Source: Streptomyces avidinii (lineage in GTDB: Bacteria > Actinomycetota > Actinomycetes > Streptomycetales > Streptomycetaceae). Taken from it: a stretch of 64,000 nucleotides of DNA. Numbering within the stretch: the stretch's first letter is position 1; every line of letters begins with the position of its first letter. A program made the position numbers and the translations under genes. Location of the stretch: contig NZ_BMVL01000001.1 of assembly GCF_014650695.1 (NCBI RefSeq), positions 517,563-581,562 of the forward strand, written 5' to 3'. The notes under the pieces were generated by a model. The model ran no database searches. It was given only the letters and a program-made list of their open reading frames with translations, and was not told the origin of the DNA. This document shows positions 36,216 through 45,166 of the stretch, in pieces.

Positions 36216-37238
36216 ATGAGCGAACTGATGACACCGGCGCTCGCGGGCGCGGCCGCGGGTCTGGGCGTGGCGATGCCCATGGGGGCGATGAGCGTGCTGC
36301 TGCTCCAGGAGGCCATGCGCGAGCGCCGCACGGCCGTGGCCGCCGCCGCGGGGATCGCGGCGGTCGACCTCGGCTACGCGGCTCTCGCCACCGCGGTCGG
36401 CCCCTGGGCGGCCTCCCACATCTCCCCCGTCGAGGCCTGGGTCCGGCTGGCCTCGGCGGTGATCCTCCTGGCCATCGCGGCCCATGGCCTCCGGGGCGCC
36501 ACCTCCTCCACCCGTGCCGCCGCAGGCTCCCCGGGCACTTCGGCGGGCCCGGGCACCTCGGGCCCTGTTGCCGTCCCGGGCACCTCGACCGTCCCGGGCA
36601 CCTCGGGCTCCGCGGCCGGCCCGGGCACCTCAGGCTCCGCGGCCGCCTCGGGGGCTTCTACCGGCCCGGCCGCCTCGGGCACCCTGGGCTCTGCGGCCGC
36701 CTCGGGCACCCTGGGCTCTGCGGCCGTCCCGGGCTCCCCGGCGGACCTGGCGCCGTCGGGCCTGCCCGGGCGGGACCGGGCGCCCGCTGCCGCCCCGGCC
36801 TCCCCCGCTTCCCCGGCCGCCTCGGGCACCCCCACCACATCGGCCACCCCGGGCGCCCCGGGCACCCCGGACGGCTCTGGTTCCCCCGCCTCCTCAGCCG
36901 CCCCGGCCGCCCCGGCGGGCCCGGCGGGCCCTGCCCGGCCGGGCAGGGTCTTCGCCCGGTACGTCGGCCTGACCGCTCTCAACCCCACCACCGCCCTCTA
37001 CTTCGCCGCCCTCACCACCGCCCAGGGCGCCACCCTGCGCACCGGCCCGGCCGGGGCCGCGTTCCTCCTCGGCGTCGGCGCCGCCTCCCTCCTCTGGCAG
37101 CAGTCGCTCGTGGCGCTCGGCGCCCTCGCCGGTGCCCGTGTCCCGGACCGCGCCCGCATCTGGACCTTCCGCCTCGGTTACGGGCTGGTCGCCGCCTACG
37201 CCCTCAAGATCGCCTTCCCGCTGCCGACCCTCGGGTGA
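36216..37238 (+). CDS. LysE-type amino acid exporter with a large low-complexity insertion
   Basis: A 340-aa membrane protein; LysE/RhtB exporters are usually about 200 aa. The N-terminal half (residues 1-92) has three TM helices and the family motif GLGVAMPMGAMSVLLLQEA. From about residue 95 to 240 (36500-36938) an Ala/Gly/Ser/Pro/Thr insertion made of PGTSG-like repeats interrupts the cytoplasmic loop. The second half resumes at RVFARYVGLTALNPTTALYFAALT, with the conserved Asn-Pro, and three more helices. It is divergent from an Lrp regulator. Substrate: probably an amino acid; not provable from sequence. Confidence 0.88.
   Translation: MSELMTPALAGAAAGLGVAMPMGAMSVLLLQEAMRERRTAVAAAAGIAAVDLGYAALATAVGPWAASHISPVEAWVRLASAVILLAIAAHGLRGATSSTRAAAGSPGTSAGPGTSGPVAVPGTSTVPGTSGSAAGPGTSGSAAASGASTGPAASGTLGSAAASGTLGSAAVPGSPADLAPSGLPGRDRAPAAAPASPASPAASGTPTTSATPGAPGTPDGSGSPASSAAPAAPAGPAGPARPGRVFARYVGLTALNPTTALYFAALTTAQGATLRTGPAGAAFLLGVGAASLLWQQSLVALGALAGARVPDRARIWTFRLGYGLVAAYALKIAFPLPTLG
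36500..36938 (+). repeat. Low-complexity repeat region coding the LysE insertion
   Basis: The region is built from degenerate 12-30 bp units around CCGGGCACCTCGG. One 27-bp unit (CTCGGGCACCCTGGGCTCTG...) occurs twice in a row near 36673-36726. The reading frame stays open throughout. Confidence 0.75.
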
Positions 37239-37324
37239 GGCTCCGGAGCCGGTCGGGGCGGGCTCGGGGAAGCCTCGGGGACATGCCGGATACGGGCCGA
37301 CCCCCCGGCTCGAATGATCAGTAC

Positions 37325-37906
37325 ATGGCCGATCAACCCCTGGGGCACCGCCGGGAGGCCCCACCCGGGCCGCCTTCGCCGCCGCTCCCCCCCTGCATGC
37401 CGGCCTACGGCGTCATCCGGCTCAGCGACCTCGACCCCGACCACGGCCCGGGCCCGTCCCGGCCTGCGCCGGCTCACCGGACCCCCTCGGAGCGGCCCGC
37501 CTGGGTGTCCGCGCCGCCACCCTCCTCGGCCTGACCGGCGCCCTGGCGGTCGTCGCCCGGGCCGCCATCGACCTCGTCGTCGGCTTCCGCGCCACCGACC
37601 GCCCGGAAATGGCACGGCTCTTCGAGCAGATCCGGAGCCACCCGGAAGTGCTGCCCGCCGTCTGCACCGTCGGCCCGATGCCCTTCCACGTCGGCCTCGT
37701 CCGACTCCTGATCCGCCTCGCCCTCCAGCGCCGGGCCGGCCCCTGGCGCCCCGTCATGGTGCTGCCGGGCACGGCCACCAGCACTGCCGGCCCACGACCT
37801 GCGGCCGCTCGGCGCCCTCCCCTTCACCGCGGCCCTGCTCCCCCTGCCCCTCCTCCCCCTGACCACCCGGCCCGATCGACGGGAACCTTCTAGTGTGACC
37901 CCGTGA
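37325..37906 (+). pseudogene. Small membrane protein gene with two compensating frameshifts
   Basis: The start MADQPLGHRREAPPGPP and CMPAYGVIRLSDLDPDHG read in one frame to a stop at 37532-37534. From about 37490 a second frame reads like a membrane protein: RLGVRAATLLGLTGALAVVARAAIDLVVGFRATDR...LFEQIRSHPEVLP. From about 37781 the first frame resumes with ALPAHDLRPLGALPFTAALLPLPLLPL and ends at TGA 37904-37906. That stop overlaps the GTG of the next gene (GTGA), as a real coupled gene would. Two indels (or assembly errors) explain all three pieces. The family is unknown. Confidence 0.6.
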
Positions 37907-39270
37907 CGACTCGCCTCTCGGCCCGCGCGGCCATCGCCTCCGTGACCGACCCCGGCAGCTTCACCGAACTCCCCGCCCCCCGGCGGGAGTCCCCGGCCGA
38001 CGGACCCGACGGACCCGACGGCCCGCTGGAGTGGACCGGTTACGCGGACTCCCGCGCCCGCGCCGCCGCCCGCACCGGCGAGCAGGAGTCCGTGGTCACC
38101 GGGACCGCCCTCATCGGCGGTCACGAAACCGCCGTCATCTCCTTCGAGTTCGGCTTCCTCGGCGGCTCGTTGGGCCGGCGCACCGGGGACCGGCTCGAAG
38201 CCGCGTACACCCACGCCCGCGAGCACCGGCTCCCCCTCGTCTCGCTCATCGCCACCGGCGGCTCCCGCATGCAGGAGGGCATGCTCGCGCTGACTCAGCT
38301 CCAGCGGGTGGCCCGTCAGTGCGTCCTGACCCGGGCCGCGGGGCTCCCCCAGCTCGCCGTCCTGCGCGATCCGACCACGGGCGGCGGCTGGGCCACCCTC
38401 GGGGCCGGGGCCGATGTCGTCCTCGCGCTCCCCGGGGCCCAGGTCGGCTTCGCCGGGTCCCGGGTGCGCCCGGCCGACGCGGACCCGGCGGCCTATTCCG
38501 CCGAGGGCCAGTACGCCGCCGGGCACGTGGACGCCGTCGTGGACGCTGCCGAGCTGCCGGGGACCCTCGCCGGCTGGCTCCGCGTGCTGGCCGCGCCCCG
38601 CCCCGCCGGGCCGGTCCAGCCGCCCGCGGCGCTGGCCGCCGCAGCACCGCCGCGGACCGGCTGGGACGCCGTCCTGCAGGCCCGTCACCCCGACCGGCCG
38701 CGCGCCGCCGCGTACCTGGACGCGTACTTCGAGCTCCGCCTGCCGCTCTCGGGGGACCGGGCGGGCGGCACCGACCCCGGCATGCTGTGCGGGTTCGGAC
38801 TGCGCGAGGGCCGGGCCGTCGCCTACGCCGCCCAGTGCGGCACCGCCACCCGCCCGGCGGGCTACCGTACGGCCGCCCGCGTCGTGCGCCTCGCCGACCG
38901 GCTCGGCATCCCCGTCCTCACCCTGGTCGACACCCCGGGCGCGGCCAACGACGCCGCCGCCGAACACGCCGGGGCGGGCGCGGCCATCGCGGACAGCTTC
39001 GCGGCGCTCGCCGCGGCCACCGTCCCCGTCACCACCCTGCTGATCGGCGAGGGCGGCTCGGGCGGCGCCCTGGCGCTGGCCGCTCCGGGGAACACCTGGG
39101 TCACCCCGGACAGCTACTTCTCGGTGATCGCCCCCGAGCTGGCGGCGGCCATCCTCAAGCGCCCGCCGGAGGCCGCCCCGGCCACGGCGGACCAACTGCG
39201 CATCCGCCCCCAGGACCTGGTGGCCCTGGGAGTGGCACGCGGCATCGTCCCGCCCGGCCACTACTCCTAG
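37903..39270 (+). CDS. Fused carboxyltransferase (AccD-AccA-like), 455 aa
   Basis: One chain contains both halves of an acetyl/acyl-CoA carboxylase carboxyltransferase. The beta-like half covers residues about 20-220 (SVVTGTALIGGHETAVISFEFGFLGGSLGRRTGDRLEAA, PLVSLIATGGSRMQEG, DPTTGGGWATLGAGADVVLALPGAQVGFAG). The alpha-like half covers about 255-450 (HPDRPRAAAYLDAYFELR, LVDTPGAANDAAAEHAGAGAAIADS, IGEGGSGGALALAAPGNTW). No biotin carboxylase or carrier gene is nearby, so partner subunits would have to come from elsewhere. Start GTG 37903. Confidence 0.9.
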   Translation: MTTRLSARAAIASVTDPGSFTELPAPRRESPADGPDGPDGPLEWTGYADSRARAAARTGEQESVVTGTALIGGHETAVISFEFGFLGGSLGRRTGDRLEAAYTHAREHRLPLVSLIATGGSRMQEGMLALTQLQRVARQCVLTRAAGLPQLAVLRDPTTGGGWATLGAGADVVLALPGAQVGFAGSRVRPADADPAAYSAEGQYAAGHVDAVVDAAELPGTLAGWLRVLAAPRPAGPVQPPAALAAAAPPRTGWDAVLQARHPDRPRAAAYLDAYFELRLPLSGDRAGGTDPGMLCGFGLREGRAVAYAAQCGTATRPAGYRTAARVVRLADRLGIPVLTLVDTPGAANDAAAEHAGAGAAIADSFAALAAATVPVTTLLIGEGGSGGALALAAPGNTWVTPDSYFSVIAPELAAAILKRPPEAAPATADQLRIRPQDLVALGVARGIVPPGHYS

Positions 39271-39286
39271 GGATCGCGACTTCCCT

Positions 39287-40111
39287 TCACAACCGGCCGG
39301 ATCGCGCGAACCGCGCCGGGCTGATCCCCACGTGCCGCCCGAAGTGCCGGGTCAGATGCGCCTGGTCGTAGAAGCCCGCGGCCACCGCCGCTTCGGCCGG
39401 CCGCACCCCTGCCAGCAGCAACCTCCTCGCCAACGCCACCCGCCGCGCGGTCAGATACGCGTGCGGCGGTAGACCGTAGGTCGCCCGGAAGCTCCGGATC
39501 AGGTGCGTGGGGTGCAGGTGCCCGAGCTCGGCCGAGGCCTCCTCCAGGGTGATCCCCTCGGCCACCCGTGCGTCGAGCAGCTCGCGCAGCCGTACGGCGA
39601 CCACCGCGGCCGCCGCCCCCGCCCCCGCCCCGGCGACCGCGCGCCCGGCCAGCCGCCGGTGCAGCCGCTCCCGTACGAAGGCGAGCCGCGACTGCGCCTC
39701 CAAGGGGTCCGGGTCCCGCTCCGCGAGCGCCAGGTGCAGCCCGTGCACGCGCTCCCGCAGCGCCGGATCGGCCAGCAGCGGGGTGTCCACGGCGGCTCCG
39801 GTGAGCCGCTCCGGCAGCACCGAGGTGTCCAGGTACAGCACGCGCTTGCGGAAGCCCGCCTCGGTCACGGTCCGCCCGTCGTGGGCCACCCCGGGCGGCA
39901 GCAGGATCACCGCGTCCGACACCCCGAAGCCGTGTCGTTCCCCGTCGAGGGCGAAGTCCACCCGCCCGCCGTCGAGGATCATCAGCGCCCAGGTGTCGTG
40001 CACGTGGGCCGGGTACGCGTGCTCGGTGAACCGGGCGTGGAAGACCTCCGCGATCCCGGGCACCGACGGCTGCCAGGCCCGGACGGTGCTGCGCGGACGT
40101 ATCACGGCCAT
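39287..40111 (-). CDS. AraC family transcriptional regulator
   Basis: A 274-aa protein. An N-terminal cupin-like ligand domain (HARFTEHAYPAHVHDTWALMILDGG...) precedes two C-terminal HTH motifs (ITLEEASAELGHLHPTHLIRSFRATYGLPPHAYLTARR and PAEAAVAAGFYDQAHLTRHFGRHVGISPARF). It is divergent from a small cupin gene, 49 bp between starts, which may be its target. It converges on the carboxyltransferase gene. Confidence 0.93.
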   Translation of the reverse strand: MAVIRPRSTVRAWQPSVPGIAEVFHARFTEHAYPAHVHDTWALMILDGGRVDFALDGERHGFGVSDAVILLPPGVAHDGRTVTEAGFRKRVLYLDTSVLPERLTGAAVDTPLLADPALRERVHGLHLALAERDPDPLEAQSRLAFVRERLHRRLAGRAVAGAGAGAAAAVVAVRLRELLDARVAEGITLEEASAELGHLHPTHLIRSFRATYGLPPHAYLTARRVALARRLLLAGVRPAEAAVAAGFYDQAHLTRHFGRHVGISPARFARSGRL

Positions 40112-40160
40112 GTCAGGAACGTACAAGACCGGTCCGCGGGCGGGCCACCAGGCTGTCCGC

Positions 40161-40523
40161 ATGACGACACGCAAGGTCAACATCGCCGAGAAGCTGGCCG
40201 GTTTCACCGAGCAGTGGGCGCCGCGGCGCATCGCCCGCGTCAACGACTACGAGATCAAGGCGGCCCGGATCGAGGGCGAATTCATCTGGCACACCCATGA
40301 CCACACCGACGAGCTCTTCCTGGTGGTCGACGGCACGTTGACGATCCGCCTGCGCGACGGGGACGTGGTCCTCGGCCCCGGCGAGATGTACATCGTCCCG
40401 CGCGGGGTCGAGCACTGCCCGGCGGCGCGGGAGGAGGCGCAGATCCTGCTCTTCGAGCCGGCCGGCACCGCCAACACCGGCGCGGAGGGCGGGGACCGCA
40501 CCCGGGAGCCGGTGGACGCGTAG
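40161..40523 (+). CDS. Single-domain cupin protein
   Basis: A 120-aa cupin. The two conserved motifs are visible: FIWHTHDHTDELFLVVDGTL (His, His, Glu metal ligands) and LGPGEMYIVPRGVEHCP (second His). Substrate unknown. A CAGGCT box 6 nt before ATG 40161 and no ribosome-binding site suggest a leaderless mRNA. It is paired divergently with AraC. Confidence 0.92.
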   Translation: MTTRKVNIAEKLAGFTEQWAPRRIARVNDYEIKAARIEGEFIWHTHDHTDELFLVVDGTLTIRLRDGDVVLGPGEMYIVPRGVEHCPAAREEAQILLFEPAGTANTGAEGGDRTREPVDA

Positions 40524-40844
40524 CCCGGCCGGCCGCGCCGGGGCCGGGTATGTGCCGGGGCGCTCCCCGCAGGGCGCCGAACGCACTGCCGCCGCACCCT
40601 CCGACCCCTCGCCACGCTCGGCGCCCGAGGAGACGCCCCGGCGCGGCGCCCGGCCCCGGCACCACCGGTCACGGCCGGGCCCGGCACGCCCGTCGCCCCC
40701 GCCGGCAGGCGACAAGCGCCAGGCGGCAGGCGGCAGGCGGCAGGCGACAAGCGACAAGCGGCAGGCGACAAGCGGCAAGGCACGGCCGGTCGGCCGGCTG
40801 GCCGGCCACCACCCACGCACCGTCAGGCCCAGCGGTCCCAGCGG
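40524..40844. other. Intergenic region with GGCAGGC/GACAAGC short repeats
   Basis: 321 bp between the convergent cupin and MFS genes. No convincing gene is seen. From about 40695 to 40785 it is built from repeated 7-bp words GGCAGGC and GACAAGC in varying order, about ten in all. It probably includes the 3' ends of both transcripts. Confidence 0.7.
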
Positions 40845-42107
40845 CTAGGCCTGCGGGAACCGGGCGTCGTACCGGGCGAAGTTGCGCCACCGCAGGGCGA
40901 GCAGACCCAGCACCAGTACGCAGGCCAGCCCGCCGCCCGTGACGGCCACGGTCGGGGAGATCAGGTCGGCGGTGGTCCCGGCGAGGAAGTCTCCGAGCCG
41001 GGGCCCGCCCGCGACGACGATGATGAAGACGCCCTGCAGGCGGCCCCGCATGTCGTCGGGGGTGGCGGCCTGGAGCATGGTCGTGCGGAACACCATCGAA
41101 GCGGTGTCCGCGTAACCGGCCAGGGCCAGGAAGAACATGCCGAGCCACAGGTTCCGGGTGAGCCCGAACACCGCGACGGCCAGCCCCCAGCCGGCGACGG
41201 CCAGCAGGATCGCCAGCCCGTGCCGGCGGATGCGGCCCTGCCAGCCGGAGAACAGCCCGCCGAGCAGCGCCCCGGCGGCCATCGCGGCGACCAGCAGGCC
41301 GACGGTGCCGGCGCCGCCGCCGAACCAGAGCCCGGCGATGGCCGGGAACAGCGCCCGGGGCTGCGCGAGCACCATGGCCGCCAGGTCGGAGAAGAAGGTC
41401 ATCCGGATGTTGGGCCGGGTGCCGAGGAAGCGCAGTCCGTCGAGGACCGAGGCCCTCCCGCGCGCGCCCTCGGCCCGGTCGGGCTTCATCGACGGCAGCC
41501 GCCACATCGCGTAGAGCGCGGCGGTGAAGGTGACGACGTCGATCACGTAGGCCGTCCCGTAGCCCGCGAAGGTGACGATGACCCCGCCGAGGGCCGGGCC
41601 GACCATCGACCCGAAGGTCATGGTCACCGAGTTCAGGGCGTTGGCGGCGGGCAGCTGCTCGACCGGGAGCAGCCTCGGGATCATGGCGGACCGCGCCGGT
41701 CCGGTGAGCGCCCCGCAGACCGCCTGGAGCGCGACGACGGCGTACAGGAACCAGACGTGGTGGAAGCCGAGCAACGCGGCCACGGCGAGGGCGACCGACA
41801 GGGCGGCGGCGCCCATCGAGCTGTAGAGGCCGAGCTTGCGCCGGTCGACGGTGTCGGCGATCGCGCCGCCGTAGAGGCCGAAGACGACGAGCGGGACGAG
41901 GGAGAAGAGTCCGACGAGCCCGACCGAGAAGCTGGAGCGGGTGATGTCGTAGACCTGGAGCGAGATGGCGAGGGTGGTCATCGCCTGGCCGACCCAGGAG
42001 ATGGTTCCGCCGAACCACAGCCGCCGGTAGTCGAGGGATGCGCTCAGCGGGGTCAGGTCGGCGAATATTCGCTGCCAGAGCTGGGGTGGGGCGGTCGTCC
42101 GGGTCAC
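40845..42107 (-). CDS. MFS transporter (DHA3/enterobactin-exporter-like)
   Basis: A 420-aa membrane transporter with 12 predicted hydrophobic segments. Landmarks: DYRRLWFGGTISWVGQAMTTLAISLQVYD at TM1, GGAIADTVDRRKL in the 2-3 loop (motif A-like), and ATPDDMRGRLQGVFIIV in the second half. This subgroup exports siderophores, macrolides and other small molecules; the substrate cannot be inferred. GTG 42107 fits a TATCAT -10 box 5 nt upstream; ATG 42137 lacks a ribosome-binding site. Confidence 0.9.
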   Translation of the reverse strand: MTRTTAPPQLWQRIFADLTPLSASLDYRRLWFGGTISWVGQAMTTLAISLQVYDITRSSFSVGLVGLFSLVPLVVFGLYGGAIADTVDRRKLGLYSSMGAAALSVALAVAALLGFHHVWFLYAVVALQAVCGALTGPARSAMIPRLLPVEQLPAANALNSVTMTFGSMVGPALGGVIVTFAGYGTAYVIDVVTFTAALYAMWRLPSMKPDRAEGARGRASVLDGLRFLGTRPNIRMTFFSDLAAMVLAQPRALFPAIAGLWFGGGAGTVGLLVAAMAAGALLGGLFSGWQGRIRRHGLAILLAVAGWGLAVAVFGLTRNLWLGMFFLALAGYADTASMVFRTTMLQAATPDDMRGRLQGVFIIVVAGGPRLGDFLAGTTADLISPTVAVTGGGLACVLVLGLLALRWRNFARYDARFPQA

Positions 42108-42321
42108 AGCGGATGATAACCACCGGCCGTTCCGCATCCCCGGGGATTTTTCGCCGCTTCACACACCGGCAACAGTCGCCACACCCGGCTCCGGGCTTTC
42201 GGCGCGGGCCGCCTCTTGCCGGTAACTCGCCACTATCACCGGACATTTGACTGAATCGACGTGCGCTCCTCACCTCGGGTTCAGCTCATGATGAAAAGAC
42301 TCGTATGTCCAGGGAGGCGTA

Positions 42322-43479
42322 GTGATCGAACCTGGCAACAGCACCACGAGCACCGGCACGACGCAGAACACGGTGCCCCCCACCGTTCCCCTCACCGTCG
42401 GTGTCGAGGAGGAGTTCCTGCTCGTCGACACCCGCACCTTCCGGGTGGTCCCCGCCGCCCCGCTGGTCCTCGCGACGGCCGGCGGGCTGCCCGGCGAGTT
42501 GCACCCCGAGGGCACCCGCTACCAGGTGGAGATATCCACCCCGATAGCCCACTCGGCCGCCACGCTGCGCGCCGAGCTCGCCGCCCTGCGGCGCACCCTC
42601 GGCCGGGCCGCCCGGGCCCACGGCTGCCGGCTGCTGGCCGCCCCTTCGCCGGTCGTCGCCGTGGAGGGGCCGCTGCACCTGACCGACGACGAGCCGCGCC
42701 AGCGCGAGCAGCACCGCCGCTTCGGCGCGCTCACCGACACGCTGGTCAGCTGCGGCCGCCACATCCACATCGGCACGCTCGACGTGGACACGGCGGTGGC
42801 CGTGTCCAACCGGATCAGACCCTGGCTGCCCACGCTGATCGCGCTGGCCGCCAACTCGCCGTTCTGGGGCGGCCGTGACACCGGTCACGCCAGCTGGCGG
42901 GCGATGGCCTGGTCGGGCTGGCCCTCGGCGGGCCTGCCCCCGCACTTCACGTCCACGGCCCACTTCCGGCGCTCGGTGCAGACCTTGCTCGGCTCCGGGG
43001 CGGCCCTGGACACGAAGATGGTCTATTGGGACCTCCGCCCCTCCGGGCACTGGCCGACGCTCGAAATCCGGGCGCCCGACATGTCCCCGGACATCGACTC
43101 GGCCGTCCTCCAGGCCGAACTGGCCCGTGCGCTGGTCTCGACGGCGCTGCGCGAGATCGCCGAGCGGCGCCCCGAACCGGCCGTACGGGACGACGTACTG
43201 CGCCTCGCGCGCTGGCGGGCGGCCCACGACGGCCTGGAGGGCTTCGGCCTCGACCCGTACACGGGGACGGAACTCCCCGCGGCGGACCTGGCGGAGGCCC
43301 TGCTGGACCTGGTCGCCCCGGACCTGGCCGCGGCCGGCGACCTCGACCACGCGGCCAAGACCCTGGCGGGCCTCCTGCGCGACGGCTCGGGCGCCCACCG
43401 CCAGCGCGTGGCGTTCGCCCGCCGCCAGGACCTGACGGACGTCCTGCGCCACCTCACGGACGAGACGGAGGACTTCTAG
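42322..43479 (+). CDS. Carboxylate-amine ligase, glutamate-cysteine ligase family 2 (YbdK-like)
   Basis: A 385-aa ATP-grasp-like GCS2 enzyme. Landmarks: TVGVEEEFLLVDTRTFRVVP at the N-terminus, GTRYQVEISTPI, CGRHIHIGTLD, SPFWGGRDTGHASWRAMAW, YWDLRPSGHWPTLEIRAPDM. E. coli YbdK has weak gamma-glutamylcysteine synthase activity; Streptomyces uses mycothiol, so the true product may be another gamma-glutamyl or amide compound. AGGGAGG is 6 nt before GTG 42322. Confidence 0.9.
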   Translation: MIEPGNSTTSTGTTQNTVPPTVPLTVGVEEEFLLVDTRTFRVVPAAPLVLATAGGLPGELHPEGTRYQVEISTPIAHSAATLRAELAALRRTLGRAARAHGCRLLAAPSPVVAVEGPLHLTDDEPRQREQHRRFGALTDTLVSCGRHIHIGTLDVDTAVAVSNRIRPWLPTLIALAANSPFWGGRDTGHASWRAMAWSGWPSAGLPPHFTSTAHFRRSVQTLLGSGAALDTKMVYWDLRPSGHWPTLEIRAPDMSPDIDSAVLQAELARALVSTALREIAERRPEPAVRDDVLRLARWRAAHDGLEGFGLDPYTGTELPAADLAEALLDLVAPDLAAAGDLDHAAKTLAGLLRDGSGAHRQRVAFARRQDLTDVLRHLTDETEDF

Positions 43480-43705
43480 GCCGGGCGGACCCGGGATATG
43501 CCAAAGCCACAGGTGCAATCGTTTCTTCACCTGCATCTGCACCTGCGGCTGCGGCAGAGCGGGCGGGACGGGGCACGCCACACCTCCCTGCTCCGCCCGG
43601 CTCCGCGTCGGCCAACGACTGCCCGACCGGCTCACCACGCCGCTACCGTTGCCTCTCCGAGGGCCGTCGCGCACCGGCGCGGCCGTGGGGGAACGGGGTG
43701 GCGCA

Positions 43706-45166
43706 ATGGCGCGTCTCAAGCATCTGGTCGTCGTGGTTCCGGGCATCGGCGGCAGCCGGCTCCAGACCCCCGAGGGGGTCGCGCGATGGGATCAGCACCG
43801 GCGACGCCTCGTCGGCGCGGCCTTCCGGCCGGAGCGGCTCCGGCTCGACCGGCACCCCGCTCTGGTACCGGTCGGGCTGCTGCCCGACATCACCGTCCTC
43901 GGCCCGTTCGTCGTACCGGGCTACGACGGCCTGGTCCGCAAGATCCGCAACCACTTCGACGACGTACGGATCGACGTCTCCGTGCCGGGGCGCGACGTCG
44001 ACACCCGGGCCGACCTCGTTCTGTTCCCGTACGACTTCCGGTACAGCGTCGCGCACGCGGCCGAGCGCCTGGCGGCCGACATCGACGCCCGGCTCGGTGG
44101 CGAGCACGCCGGCGCCCGGCGTCGGCGCGTGATCGTCGTGGCGCACTCCATGGGCGGTCTGGTCGCCCGCTACTGGACGGGGCCCCTCGGCGGGGCCGCC
44201 GACTGCGCGGCCCTCATCACCCTGGGCACGCCGCACCGGGGAGCCCCCAAAGCCCTGGAAGTGCTGGGGAACGGATTGTCCGTGGGGCGCAAGCGGCTGA
44301 CGGGCCTGACCGGGGTACTGCGCCAGTGGCCGTCCGCCTACGAACTCCTGCCGCGGTACCCGATGGTGGCGGCGGCCGACGGAGGTCCCGCCCTCATGCC
44401 GCACGAGCTCGCGGCGGATGCCACCGAGGCCGCCTCGTTCGCGCAACGGGCGAAACACGCCTTCGAGGTGCACCGCGAGATCGAGACCACCTGGGCCGCG
44501 CTGCGGCACGGCCCCGACGAGCCCGAGGTGACGGCCGTGTTCGGACGCGGCCACACCACCCTCCAGCACGCCCTGCTCCCGGCCTCCGGCACCGGGCTGA
44601 CCGTGCGGAAGGAAGCGGCGCACTGGCTGCCCAACCGCGACTGGCACGGCGACGGTACCGTGCCGGCGATCTCGGCCATCCCCATCGAGCTGGACGACCC
44701 GCGCGCCCGGCGGGCCGTACCGGAGCGGCACCTGGCCCTGGGTTCCTCGTCGGTGGTGGTCGACGTACTGGCCGAATACGAGGGCGAGCCCCTGGACGCC
44801 GTGCGGGGCGACGCCCCCGACCGGCCGTGGCTGGGTCTCGACCTGGAGGAGACGGCCGCGACCGGGGAACCCGTACCGGTCGAGGTGGCCCTGCACGGCA
44901 CGACCGCCGACGAGCGCACCCGGGTCCAGGTCCGGGCGCGTCCCCAGGACGGCCGCAAGGAGGGCGGCACGCCGTGGCTGCCGTGCACCGGGACCGGTGA
45001 CGGCAGGTGGCACGGAGACCTGCCGCCGCTCGCCGCGGGGGCCTACACCGTCGAGGTCGCGGCCGGCGGGGTACCGGTCGTGGGCCGCCTCGGGGTCCAC
45101 GACGTCATGGGCGTGCTCGACCCGGAGACCGCCGATGACGACGCGGAACGGAAGGCGGACGCGTGA
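43706..45166 (+). CDS. LCAT/PGAP1-like alpha/beta hydrolase, gene 1 of the STAND-CHAT operon
   Basis: A 486-aa protein without signal peptide, so probably cytosolic. The hydrolase domain (residues 1-345) has the lecithin:cholesterol acyltransferase-type oxyanion loop VVPGIGGSRL (10-19), nucleophile Ser148 in VVAHSMGG, Asp316 in WHGDGTVP and His342 in ERHLALG: a complete triad. LCAT-like enzymes act on phospholipids or acyl esters. The C-terminus (about 365-470) looks like an Ig-like beta-sandwich (VPVEVALHGTT...GAYTVEVAAGGVPVVGRLGV). GGGGTGG precedes ATG 43706. Its stop overlaps the GTG of the giant NTPase gene (GTGA), so translation is coupled; it is a candidate membrane-damaging effector. 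Confidence 0.88.
   Translation: MARLKHLVVVVPGIGGSRLQTPEGVARWDQHRRRLVGAAFRPERLRLDRHPALVPVGLLPDITVLGPFVVPGYDGLVRKIRNHFDDVRIDVSVPGRDVDTRADLVLFPYDFRYSVAHAAERLAADIDARLGGEHAGARRRRVIVVAHSMGGLVARYWTGPLGGAADCAALITLGTPHRGAPKALEVLGNGLSVGRKRLTGLTGVLRQWPSAYELLPRYPMVAAADGGPALMPHELAADATEAASFAQRAKHAFEVHREIETTWAALRHGPDEPEVTAVFGRGHTTLQHALLPASGTGLTVRKEAAHWLPNRDWHGDGTVPAISAIPIELDDPRARRAVPERHLALGSSSVVVDVLAEYEGEPLDAVRGDAPDRPWLGLDLEETAATGEPVPVEVALHGTTADERTRVQVRARPQDGRKEGGTPWLPCTGTGDGRWHGDLPPLAAGAYTVEVAAGGVPVVGRLGVHDVMGVLDPETADDDAERKADA

Noticed and set aside
37314..37862. A 182-codon Pro/Arg-rich frame
   Set aside because: It is the third frame over the frameshifted membrane protein gene; composition is that of a non-coding frame and no motif is present.
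40113..40820. A 235-codon minus-strand frame over the cupin gene and the repeat mosaic
   Set aside because: It reads the low-complexity words as repeated RLPPAACRL-like peptides and lies opposite a clear cupin gene.
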